Source of the DNA: Apiotrichum sp. Y4204 | Lineage: Eukaryota > Basidiomycota > Tremellomycetes > Trichosporonales > Trichosporonaceae | NCBI GenBank assembly: GCA_025531455.1 | Contig: JAMYHL010000085.1 | Location: 93,259-157,258, forward strand | Length of the DNA: 64,000 nucleotides | Direction of reading: 5' to 3' | In this document: in pieces, positions 1 through 9,434 of the stretch | Position numbering within the stretch: position 1 is the stretch's first letter | How the letters are laid out: every line of letters begins with the position of its first letter | Notes under the pieces: generated by a model | What the model was told of the DNA's origin: nothing | The model's database searches: none | What the model saw: only the letters and a program-made list of their open reading frames with translations | Program-made: the position numbers and the translations under genes

Positions 1-99
1 TTGGCATCCGGAAAGAGAAGAGATTGACAGTATAGTGAGTACGCAGAAAGACAGGAGTGAAACGGCATAAGTGCATCAAGTCGCACGGGGCTGGGCAGA

Positions 100-106
100 T
101 ATAAAA
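100..106 (+). promoter_or_regulatory. TATA box of the Lys/Glu-repeat GPI protein gene
   Basis: TATAAAA stands 259 bp upstream of the ATG at 365, followed by a C/T-rich leader (about 130-360) of the kind common in fungal 5' UTRs. It is the only good TATA-like match in the leader. Assigned by sequence and position alone. Confidence 0.5.
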
Positions 107-364
107 GGTGGGCGCGCACCGACAAGAGCTTCTTCTCATCATTACTTCACATCCAACCACACCACATCACATCAGCAGAAGTCGCATCCCACGCCAGCGA
201 CCTCATCTTTCGTTCGACTCTTCATTTTTTTTTTTCTCTTGTCTCTATCTCTTTGACGAGTGACTACTTTTCTTTCTAGTCTCTTTGTCCTCCACCTCTT
301 TATCTAACGCCAACTTTACGACCCAACTCCAATCCCACTCCCACCCCACATACACACTCCCATC

Positions 365-2935
365 ATGCCCGCCGTCAACGCTCTTGCTGGTGCAGTCACC
401 CTCACGCTTGCCCAGTTCTCCACTGCGTGGGTCGCGAATGCGGCGCCGACGCCCGCCGATGATGCCGCCATGCCCAAGGAGTCGGATGGGTCCGAGGGCT
501 CGTCGCAGATCTCCGATGACTCGGCTGTGAAGCCGAAGGGAGCGGCCCAGGACGAGGGAGATGACGATGGTGCCGACGACGACGGAGACGACGACGACAA
601 GGACGGCGACAAGAAGGACGCCGACGCCAAGAAGGACGACGGGGCCAAGGACGACAAGAAGAAGGATACCGCCACCCAGAAGCAGGACGGCGAGGGCGAC
701 GAGGGCGGCAAGGAGGCGGATAAGCCCAAGGACGAGAAGCCCGACTCTGAGCTCACGGACGAGGAGCGCAAGAAGAAGGCGCAGGAAAACCGCCAAAAGT
801 CCGTCGAGGATGCGATCCAGAAGGCCGAGGCCGCCCGCCAGGAATCTGCCGAGGCCCGCAAGAAGAAGGAGGAGCGCAAGAAGGAGCTCGAGGCCATGTC
901 TCCCGAGGACCGCAAGAAGGCCGAGGCCGAGGACAAGGCCGCCGAGGAGAAGGCCAAGGCTGAGAAGGCTAAGGACAACGCGAACAAGCCCGCCGACCCC
1001 AAGGCTGCCGAGGAGCTCAAGAAGGCCGAGGATGAGGCGAAGAAGAAGGGCGACGAGCTCAAGAAGAAGGAGGAGGAGGTTAAGAAGGCCGCCGAGTCCG
1101 AGGAGCGCAAGAAGATGTCTCCCGAGGACAAGAAGAAGGCTGAGGAGGCGGACAAGAAGGCCGTCGACCAGCTCAAGAAGGCTTCAGAGGACGCCAAGAA
1201 GAAGGTCGACGAACTCAAGAAGAAGGCGGGTGGCGACAACAAGCCCGCTGCCGACCCAAAGGCCGCCGAGGCGCTCAAGAAGGCCGAGGAGGAGGCTAAG
1301 AAGGCCGCCGAGGCGCTCAAGAAGAAGGAGGAGGAGGTGAAGAAGGCCGCCGAATCCGAAGAGCGCAAGAAGATGTCTCCCGAGGACAAGAAGAAGGCTG
1401 AGGAGGCCGACAAGAAGGCCGTCGACGAGCTCAAGAAGAAGGCCGACGACTCCAAGAAGAAGGCCGAGGAGCTCAAGGCTAAGACCGGCGGAGACAACAA
1501 GACCGCTGCCGACCCCAAGGCTGCCGAGGAGATCAAGAAGGCCGAGATCGACGCCCAGCAGAAGCTTGACGTTCTCAAGAAGAAGCAAGAGGAGGTCAAG
1601 AATGCTGGCGAATCTGAGGAGCGCAAGAAGATGTCGCCCGAGGACAAGAAGAAGGCTGAGCAGGGCGACAAGAAGTCTCTCGATGAAGCCCAGGCCGCCG
1701 TTGACCAGGCGTTTGGCAAGGTCGAGGAGCTCAAGAAGGCCGCCGGTGTCCAGGGCGGCAACCCCGACGAACTCAAGAACGCAGAGGCCGACGCCCAGAA
1801 GAAGCTCGACGTTCTCAAGAAGAAGCAGGAGGAGGTCAAGAAGGCCGGCGAATCCGAGGAGCGCAAGAAGATGTCCCCCGAGGACAAGAAAAAGGCCGAG
1901 GAGAGCGACAAGAAGTCTCTCAACGAGGCCCAGGCCGCCGTCGACCAGGCCTTCGGCAAGGTCGAGGAGATCAAGAAGAAGGGCGGCGGCGAGGGCGGCG
2001 ACAAGGGCCAGCCCGGCCAGCCCGGCCAGCCTGGCGGCGCCGACCCGAAGAAGGTGGAGGAGGCTAAGAAGGCTTCCGACGAGGCCAAGAAGGCCGAGGA
2101 CGACTCCAAGAAGGCCGCCGACGAGCTCAAGAAGAAGGAGGAGGAGGTCAAGAAGGCCGCCAACTCTGAGGAGCGCAAGAAGATGTCTCCCGAGGACAAG
2201 AAGAAAGCCGAGGAGGCCGACAAGAAGGCCGTCGACGAGCTCAAGAAGAAGGCCGACGACTCCAAGAAGAAGGCCGATGAGCTCAAGAAGAAGGCCGACG
2301 AGCTCAACAAGGCTGCCGGGGGCGACAAGAAGGACGGCGACAAGAAGGACGGCGACAAGAAGGGTGACGACAAGAATTCCGGGGACGACAAGAAGCCCGG
2401 TGACGACAAGAAGGGCACCGACAAGCCCTCGGCCGCGGACGAAAAGAAGAAGAAGGAGAACGAGGAGTCGAAGAAGAAGAACAACGGCAATCTCGTCGAC
2501 GCCAAGGGCAACCTTGTCGCTCCTACTCTCGGCTGGGACTCGTCGTTTAACAAGAGCCAGCAAGTCTGTGGTTCCTCCAACGACAAGGCCACCCAGGACT
2601 GTTGCACCAAGTTCAAAGGCACCCTCAAGCAGTTCGAGTACAACAACGTCTGTCTCATCTCCGTCTCTGCCGACGAGTTCACCAAGTGTATCAAGGAGAA
2701 GACCAAGGACGATAAACAGCAGATCAAGTGCTCCAACGGCGGCAAGTCCTCGGGCGACAAGAATGCCACCTCGACAGCCAGCCCGGACAAGCACAACGAG
2801 ACCAGCAAGGACGAGCCCAAGGACGCCGAGAAAAACAAGAAGGACGAGAAGAACAGTGCCGGCGCGGCCCGCCTCCGCGGCATCTCCCTCGCTCTCGTCG
2901 CCTCCCTCGCCGGTGCCGTACTCACCCTCTTCTAA
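365..2935 (+). CDS. Secreted Lys/Glu-rich repeat protein with six-Cys domain and GPI-like tail
   Basis: Single-exon gene of 856 aa. The first ~25 residues (MPAVNALAGAVTLTLAQFST...) form a hydrophobic signal-like segment. Residues ~60-120 are Asp/Lys-rich; then a long charged, helix-prone stalk carries five copies of a unit with the core SEERKKMSPEDKKKAE plus one earlier degenerate copy (MSPEDRKKAE). Two unit types alternate: one continues with KKAVDELKKKADDSKKK, the other with KKSLDEAQAAVDQAFGK. Around residues 722-793 lies a compact domain with six cysteines in the pattern C-x-CC-x-C-x-C-x-C, beginning GW..QQVCGSS. The last ~20 residues are hydrophobic and end at the stop, as in a GPI-anchor signal. 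The gene at 4835-5440 repeats the same six-Cys domain and tail, so the two look like a duplicated surface family. I recognise no named family. Inferred role: a wall or membrane-anchored protein whose charged stalk presents the Cys-rich domain. Confidence 0.85.
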   Translation: MPAVNALAGAVTLTLAQFSTAWVANAAPTPADDAAMPKESDGSEGSSQISDDSAVKPKGAAQDEGDDDGADDDGDDDDKDGDKKDADAKKDDGAKDDKKKDTATQKQDGEGDEGGKEADKPKDEKPDSELTDEERKKKAQENRQKSVEDAIQKAEAARQESAEARKKKEERKKELEAMSPEDRKKAEAEDKAAEEKAKAEKAKDNANKPADPKAAEELKKAEDEAKKKGDELKKKEEEVKKAAESEERKKMSPEDKKKAEEADKKAVDQLKKASEDAKKKVDELKKKAGGDNKPAADPKAAEALKKAEEEAKKAAEALKKKEEEVKKAAESEERKKMSPEDKKKAEEADKKAVDELKKKADDSKKKAEELKAKTGGDNKTAADPKAAEEIKKAEIDAQQKLDVLKKKQEEVKNAGESEERKKMSPEDKKKAEQGDKKSLDEAQAAVDQAFGKVEELKKAAGVQGGNPDELKNAEADAQKKLDVLKKKQEEVKKAGESEERKKMSPEDKKKAEESDKKSLNEAQAAVDQAFGKVEEIKKKGGGEGGDKGQPGQPGQPGGADPKKVEEAKKASDEAKKAEDDSKKAADELKKKEEEVKKAANSEERKKMSPEDKKKAEEADKKAVDELKKKADDSKKKADELKKKADELNKAAGGDKKDGDKKDGDKKGDDKNSGDDKKPGDDKKGTDKPSAADEKKKKENEESKKKNNGNLVDAKGNLVAPTLGWDSSFNKSQQVCGSSNDKATQDCCTKFKGTLKQFEYNNVCLISVSADEFTKCIKEKTKDDKQQIKCSNGGKSSGDKNATSTASPDKHNETSKDEPKDAEKNKKDEKNSAGAARLRGISLALVASLAGAVLTLF

Positions 2936-4834
2936 CCCGTGATTGACATTGCGGCTGATGCTTGCTTGGAGTACTCACAGCTACTGAACCCCGACAAAAA
3001 CGCTAAAAAGCCCCATATCATACCCTCATACCCCCCCGGCTTTCTGGCACGACTGCATTTGATCCTGGTTACCTTAGACCCCTAGACTCGGCCCCGGCCG
3101 CCTCGGCAGCTGTGCTGCCCTATAAACTAGACGGACCCTGCTTCTTGTTTGTACACGTTTGATGAAGACTTGCAAAAACTGTTAGCTCTGAGCACCTCCG
3201 AGAGCAGACTCGTACTGCAGCGAGTAACCTTTGGGGTGATTAGTGCAAGTTAAGTCATCGATATCGCCTACTTGACATGCATGCGGTGCAGGCCGGGCTC
3301 CCCAATCGCACAGCGGTGCGGCGGCTAGTTTTGCAACGATCATCCTCAAGGGGCAGGGGCAACTTGTAATCGGCACAGCATCGACAGGCAAGGGTCATGA
3401 CATGGGGTCCAAATTCGCGTTTACATACCCTACCTCCCCTGTGGGGACACGGGGGAGCATGGACGCGAGCATGTCTGTGCTTAGAAAAGCGAGGGTTGGA
3501 GGGATGTATCCTCGCCCGTGCAGGAGCACGCGATGCAGTAGCGTTCAAAGGATGGTGGGGTCCGGAATTGTAAGAGTGCGTTTCTTGCACGGGCGGCTGT
3601 GAGAATACAGCAGCTAGCATAGCGACAGACTGACACAGGTGTGAGACATGATTCGACACGCGAGACGCGACACGCGACCAGAGATGACGACGACGACGAC
3701 AATCGCGCGGCCCGCGCATGCCGCATCCTACATGGTACATCGGTCCAGATTCCTTCCCGTCAACATGCACAAATAGCCACCACCCGATCCTGTGAGCTGT
3801 AATCCTATCCTGTGCATCCTGTGATCCTGTTGTCCTGTATGATCGTGCCCTGCCCTGCCCCGTGAGCAACAACCTAGAACCCTCCTGATCTCCTGCCCAG
3901 AGTATGCCTAGCAGGCCTAGAATGCCTAGCACATGCCCAGCATGCAGCACAGGAAACTGCGTCGCAAAATAGCTCTCCAGGAGCGCCACATTCGGGGGGA
4001 ACCACCTGCACGGGTTCCTCGTGCCTGTTGTTTCAAGGTGCAAACGCGTGTCCCAGCACGCTCTGCGGCTCGGGGGGCTGTGGGCAGTATGCCAAGCTGC
4101 CAAGCTGCTGTAGTGTACAAAAGTGGGTTCGCTGTGTGACACACTGCGGCGACATGACCCCCCCGGCCCCCGTGTACCCCCCCGCACAACCCCTCCGGCC
4201 CGCATCTCTAAAACCAGATCCATCTCACCTGAGATCCGGGTGATCCTGGGTTATTCCAAGGTGCAAGACGCGTACATACGCCCATATCAACACGCCCACA
4301 CCCTGGGTTCCCGAAAGGGGACAATTCCTTCCAACACACCGCTCATGCCAGGCATCACACAGCATGCCAGCTTCCCAGCGTCCCAGCGTCCCCTGTTGTG
4401 TGGAAGAGGACCACCCGGCGGGCCGTATACGGATAACATTCTAACGTATCTAACGGTATAACGGCAGGCACAACTTCCCTGGCGCTGGCGGGCGGACACT
4501 CAAACCGAACGGATCGCAGGAACGCAGGAACACAACACAGGAAATCAGGAGAAAAACTCTGCGCTCGGAGTTTCTGGCACCATAAAACCTCTCATTCTCT
4601 GATGCTGGATCACGGAGCTGCAGGCCCATAGGGCATGTATTTCGACAGAGTATATATATGGATCACCCTCTTTCGTTCTTGCTTCGCACACTCACCCATA
4701 CTGGCCGCGCCAGTCCTACACTCGTTTCTTCACTTCGTCGCTCCTTCACTGTTCGTCGCTCACTTCGCTCCGTCGTTCTTTCGTCCCTTCGCGCCTTTGG
4801 CCCTTCGCCCCATCGCTCCTCACTCCTTTTCACG
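2936..4834. other. Intergenic spacer, no supported gene
   Basis: About 1.9 kb between the two six-Cys-domain genes. Open stretches exist on both strands (for example 3255-4223 on the minus strand), but none has recognisable domains, fungal splice signals or a matching partner frame. The left end is presumably the 3' UTR of the first gene. From about 4650 it becomes the promoter of the second. Confidence 0.6.
4651..4659 (+). promoter_or_regulatory. TATA box of the second six-Cys gene
   Basis: TATATATAT about 175 bp before the ATG at 4835, followed by a strongly C/T-rich leader. An in-frame ATG at 4658 overlaps this element and so is unlikely to lie in the transcript. This decides the start in favour of 4835. 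Confidence 0.5.
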
Positions 4835-5440
4835 ATGCCCTCCACTTTTCACCCGACCCGGCACCACGCCGCCGCGATTGAGCGGAGCATCCTCGACGCT
4901 GCGCCCCACGCCCCCGGCTCGCAGCCCGCTCCCGAGCGCCGCGACGCTGCCATCACTGCGGACTCTGCGGTCCGCCGCGCAAACATGCCGGACGGAGACG
5001 CACCCGTTGGAGGCGGCTCTACCCCGCCGAACCGGAGCAACGGCGACGGCGTAGCGTATCCTCCCATCGGGTGGAACGGAACAATCCCGGACGGGCAGCA
5101 GGTATGCGGGTCGAGCGACGACGACCAGATGCGCATTTGCTGTCGCGGGACGTACGGCGCGTGGGGGCGGCACGCGATGTGTCTTGTTGATTCGGGGGAC
5201 GCGACGGCCAAGAGCCTGTACGACTGTATCGCCAGCAAGACGACTATCGTTCGGGCCGGCGGCGTCGGCGTCGCGTGCAACACTGGCGGGAACAGCAGCA
5301 CAGTCTTCGTCAACTCTAAAGGCGTCGTTAGGCCGGATCGCAAGAAGGATGACCTGTACTACAACAAGAGTGGCGCGGGGCGGGTTACCCTCGGCGCGGG
5401 GATCGCGCTCGTTGCCCTCGGTGTGCTTGCCGCGTTTTAA
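4835..5440 (+). CDS. Six-Cys-domain protein with GPI-like tail, paralogue of 365-2935
   Basis: Single-exon gene of 201 aa from the ATG at 4835. Residues ~1-75 are a low-complexity Pro/Ala/Arg/Gly-rich head. The next ~80 residues align with the end of the first gene: GW...GQQVCGSS, then CC, CL, DCI..KT and a final C before GG, giving the same six cysteines in the same order. The C-terminal 18-20 residues are hydrophobic and end with the protein, as in a GPI signal. Oddly, the 201-aa form has no convincing signal peptide. The in-frame extension to an ATG at 4658 supplies one only weakly and starts inside the TATA element, so an upstream coding exon or a wrong start is possible. The gene lacks the Lys/Glu repeat stalk of its neighbour. 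Function unknown. The shared domain is seen directly; surface location is inferred. Confidence 0.75.
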   Translation: MPSTFHPTRHHAAAIERSILDAAPHAPGSQPAPERRDAAITADSAVRRANMPDGDAPVGGGSTPPNRSNGDGVAYPPIGWNGTIPDGQQVCGSSDDDQMRICCRGTYGAWGRHAMCLVDSGDATAKSLYDCIASKTTIVRAGGVGVACNTGGNSSTVFVNSKGVVRPDRKKDDLYYNKSGAGRVTLGAGIALVALGVLAAF

Positions 5441-7104
5441 GCCGAGACCTTTCTTTATTCTTCGTTTCCTCATCGACTCGACTCGATAATGGCACGACCG
5501 GACACTGGATGCACTGGACTCTTCGCTCAACACGACACGGATCGATGACAAACTCGTCAACGCTTTTAAGCCTCGCCGCTCGGGCCTAAGCGGCCGCATG
5601 CTTCCCCCATCTCCCACTATATCCCCAACTCTATCCTAGACTTTACGGATCCTTCACTACAACACTTCTTAGATTGCTAGACACATCACGTGCATGTACG
5701 ACATCTTCATTAGCAGCGCACAGTTGGGAGGTCGGCTCTTGGCATTGCCTCACCGAACGGACTCTTGCGATTACAATTACATTCCGCCACTGACAAGTGA
5801 CGAACGCTGTGGCGATGGTGAGGCAACACAGTCTGTGCCCCTGTCCTAAACTACACCTTTCGGGTGACATCCAGCAAGTAGCGCGAAATCGAGACACAAT
5901 TGAGCATTGCAATGTGACGAGTAGGAAGGTGCACGTGCCCGTTTCTTGAATGAATGGTAGTCACCAAGAGCGACAAGCTACTGTACGAGCTAACAGGTGT
6001 GAGTGGACCATTGGGTCAAGAGCTGGCTACTCTTCGGCGGTGTCACTAGAAAAGAATGGGCGTGACGTGACGCAATCCAGTCAAGGCAGTTACGAAAGCT
6101 ACTACCACGACCCAACGGAAGTCAGAGCGATACACCTTCAGCAAGACATAATTCCGCCCTGGTCTACCTCGGTGACATCGAGCGGTACATGATTGATGGG
6201 CATAAGATTGGGATTGGGACTGCCCCAACGTTCCGAGATATCGCGTTCGAGTTCCATCCAGCTCTAGCTCCTCGGAACACTCGGAGCATTTTCGTTGGCC
6301 CGGCAAGTACCTCGGCGCGCCACAAGCGGAATGCGTCTTTCGGGAGAGTAGTGGGACTGCTTCTTCTGGGCGTGTCGGCCTGCCTCTGCCGCGGGGAATT
6401 GTGAACCTGCGTTGTGGTCTGCGGCATCGGAGGACTTGTGACATGAACGATGCTGTCCAAAGAGGAGATCCGCAGCGGCCAGTAGGGGAAGGCGAGGACA
6501 CGGTCACCGCCCGACCCCGTTCCGCTTCGCCCTCAGTGCCGAAATCCCTGCAGCATGTAGTGTCGTCGTTTTATTGCCATATTGCGTCGAGGCTGGTGTG
6601 CTGTGATACATATGTGAGCTGTGATATGTGAGCTGTGAGAGTGGTGAGAGGGGAGGTCTGTGGCGTTGCGTGTGACGCGTTTCGCCCTGGCCTTCGGCAC
6701 ATCTCCTGGCTTCAACTCTACGCTCCAGGCTCTTGTTCTATCCTCGTCTTCGGGCGGTGCAATGTGATGCATAATGTATTGCACGATGGATGCAGTGTGG
6801 GCGTCCGGGGGCTGCACATGCGGCGCGCGGCATGTATCGAGCGTGTAGGAGAGGGAGTTTCAACTCCAACTCTGTGTGCTGCATGGGTCCGAGAAAAGAA
6901 ACAGATCGGCCGAGATCTCGTCATTAATGGGATAGAGTTTGTGTTCTGGCCGACCGGGGCGTGCATAGCCCATGTCATGCATGGATTGCAGTGCTCAGCG
7001 CTCAGCGTGCAGCGTGGACGTGCGACAGCGACAGGGGGAGAGTGCAGGGGGTTGAGAAGATGTAAGAAGAAGAAGTACGTACGTGCATTGCATGGGGTCG
7101 GGGG

Positions 7105-7135
<31 letters not shown>

Positions 7136-7564
7136 TCGGATAGCCGGATTACAGGGACGCGAAGGAGAGAGAGGGACCATCCGACGCCACCCACATGATG
7201 GCTGGCCACAGGACAAAAGTCCATGGCATGGGATCTCTGGACTGGATGACTGTGGTACTATGGGATCTTTTGGGTCACGTTCCACCATCTCCCCTTCTGT
7301 CCAGATTACTTTATAATGTCATCCACTGCATGAACATTACCTTTCCTCGTCTCGTCTCGTCTTTGTCATTCTCATCTTTCGTGTTTCGTTCGACACATCG
7401 TCCGCATCTCATCCGTAGGTCCGCCTTCTATCGACACCCGACACTATCGACACCGCCGCTGGTCTCTGCCTGCTCGCCCCTGCTCTTTACAGCTGCCCCT
7501 GGCTTTCCCCGCGCAGGTCATCTCTTCATCCTATCACCCACCAGCCGCATCTCGACATCCCATA
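5441..7564. other. Intergenic spacer with a GA microsatellite
   Basis: About 2.1 kb without a supportable gene. Short open stretches on both strands lack domains or splice-compatible partners. The clearest structure is the (GA)14 tract at 7105-7132. The last ~250 bp are C/T-rich and are probably the promoter and leader of the gene at 7565. Confidence 0.6.
7105..7132. repeat. (GA)14 dinucleotide microsatellite
   Basis: Fourteen uninterrupted GA units, seen directly, preceded by a G run. It lies ~430 bp upstream of the Kre9-like gene and could influence its promoter, but nothing shows that it does. Confidence 0.9.
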
Positions 7565-9152
7565 ATGCTCGTCTCCACCGCCGCCGCCGCGCTTGCTCTC
7601 GCTGGGTCCGTCGCCGCCGCCCCGCCCATCTTGAACCTTGCCGGCTCATATGGTGAGTGCCTGCCTCCGTCCTGATCGCGAGCGCCACTCGAGCTGCGGC
7701 TCCATGACATTGGCATAGGATTTGCGCAGACCAGGATTCACAGCGGCCCCAGAACACACGCTGATCCCCCAGAGTCCAACATTAAGGTATCCGTCGAGAA
7801 TGTTGCTCAGTGCAAGGACGCGACCATTACGTGGACCGGTACCGAGGTGAGTGCCATGTTCCGTGCGATTGTGGTGCTCCGACACATGGGCAAGCTCGTA
7901 CCCCACTACTACCGGCCTTCTTCCAGCTCCTTTCTCAACCCTCTCTGCTTCTCTATTCCCGTCACTTTCTCTTCCAAAGGCGCGTTCATTGTCGAATGGC
8001 AGCTACTCATCGCTCATCGACTACCAGCCCCCCGCTCGTCCAGTGGGGGGTCGAACCCTTGGCGTGTTGCGAGAACCCTGACATCGCGCCACATCCCTTA
8101 ATTGTCTATGTCGCGCGGCTTTCCGCAGCTCGTCACTTTCCATTCATTCAGTGCACCCATGGACATGCACTAACATCATCCAGGGCGATGCCACGCTGCT
8201 GATTGGTACGGGCGGCATGTACATTGGCCCGATCAAAGAGATCCAGACGTTTGGCCCCACCTCGGCCGGCAAGCAGACCTGGAAGGTGAACCGCGCCGCG
8301 GGCTCGGACCACCTCATCTTCCAGGTTACCGACTCGAAGGGCAAGATTGGATACACGCAGGACATTTCGATTCAGTCCTCGGACGACAGCTCGTGTCTTG
8401 ACGGCGGCGGCAAGGGTTCCCAAGTAAGCGGCCCTGCACCCACCTCGACCGGAGCCACTAGCACTAGTGCTGCCGCTGAGCCAAGTGTCCAGCCTACGAG
8501 CAGTGCTGAAACGGAAACTGATCACTCCTCTCAGACTCCCTCTCAGGCCCCCACTAGCGAGAACAAGCCCGAGGCGCCCAAGACTGAAGAGCATAAGAAC
8601 GACCAGCAGAGCCAGGCGCAGACTTCGCCTGCCGGCCAGCAGCCTTCCACCGAGCAGCAGCAGCAGCCGACTAGCGAGGAGCACAAGGATGCGCACCCCA
8701 CCTCGTCCGACAAGCCTGCCGAAGCCGCCCCCGCCCCGAGCGACAAAGCTACCCCGGCGCCGGCCCCGGCCCCCGCTCCCGCCAACAACCAGGACAGCAC
8801 GACGAATAACAACGGCAACAGCCAGGCCGTCGCCCAGCCGCCCGCCAACGCGTCCGCCAAGCCGACCGAGGGCCCCGCCGGCGGTGCTGCTTCCCCGTCT
8901 GGGACGAATAAGGACGCCGCCGCCCCTAACCTCGCGACCAAGAGTGGCGACGTCGTCGTCACTTTCTCCGAGGCCGGCAAGGCTGTCACCAAGACCTTTA
9001 CCGGCCCCACCGCGTCGGCGGCTGCGGCTTCGGCCGTGGCTAGCGCCGCCAAGGCCAACACCAGCAACAGCTCGGGTAACGGCGCAGGCGCCGTCCGTCC
9101 CGCTTCGGTTGTTGTTGCGTTGGCTGCGCTCGTTGCTGCCGCCGTCTTCTAG
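7565..9152 (+). CDS. Kre9-like/Ser-Thr-rich GPI-anchored wall protein
   Basis: Three exons: 7565-7652, 7719-7846 and 8184-9152, giving 394 aa. An alternative first-intron acceptor at 7772 keeps the frame and gives 376 aa. The start MLVSTAAAALALAGSVAAA is a clear signal peptide. After it comes the basidiomycete Kre9/Knh-type N-terminal domain: a VQC/AQC-like cysteine followed by ITWTG, a variable middle, KQTWKVN, and the closing block YTQDISIQSSDDSSCL. From residue ~150 the protein is a Ser/Thr/Pro/Ala/Gln-rich stalk, probably heavily O-glycosylated. The final hydrophobic stretch (VVVALAALVAAAVF) ends at the stop, as in a GPI signal. The family acts at the cell wall or surface; Kre9 relatives are linked to beta-1,6-glucan, but this sequence does not show that activity. 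Intron 2 is unusually long for this genome (337 nt), with a textbook CTAAC branch site 10 nt before the acceptor. Confidence 0.85.
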
Positions 9153-9434
9153 GCGAGATAGTGTCGGCCCGCTGTGCGGGTGTCGCGTAGACCCTGGACA
9201 ATTATGTAGATAGTTAGTTTAGTGTATGCAGACTGTATGCCAGAGATTCTGTGCGAGGGTTTTTCAAGGCTGCTTTCGAGAGCTTGCCATGTCAATTGAA
9301 GGTGCTATCCATACAATACTACACACTGATCCTACAACACCCGGAGGACGGGCGGACACCACATGCGTGGCCAGCTCCTTATATACTATAATCATGTTCC
9401 CTGCTCCCAATCTCCAACCTCCAACCTCCATCTA

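Noticed and set aside
1184..2794. A second antisense frame, Leu/Gly-rich, that looks like membrane helices
   Set aside because: The hydrophobicity is a by-product of reading CTC/CTT from GAG/AAG repeats; no start context or family match.
316..2925. Long antisense open frame (869 codons) opposite the Lys/Glu repeat gene
   Set aside because: It mirrors the AAG/GAG-rich codons of the sense gene and gives a Ser/Phe/Leu-only protein with no domains. The sense strand has the signal peptide, six-Cys domain and paralogue.
3255..4223. 322-codon minus-strand frame in the first spacer
   Set aside because: No recognisable domain, no periodic codon bias and no splice-compatible continuation.
4658..4834. 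Upstream in-frame start of the second six-Cys gene
   Set aside because: The ATG lies within the TATA-like element, so it is unlikely to be in the transcript; the extra 59 residues show no clear signal peptide.
8148..9067. Antisense open frames across the Kre9-like gene
   Set aside because: They are opposite the Ala/Pro/Ser-rich stalk and arise from its GC-rich codons; no domain or splice structure.
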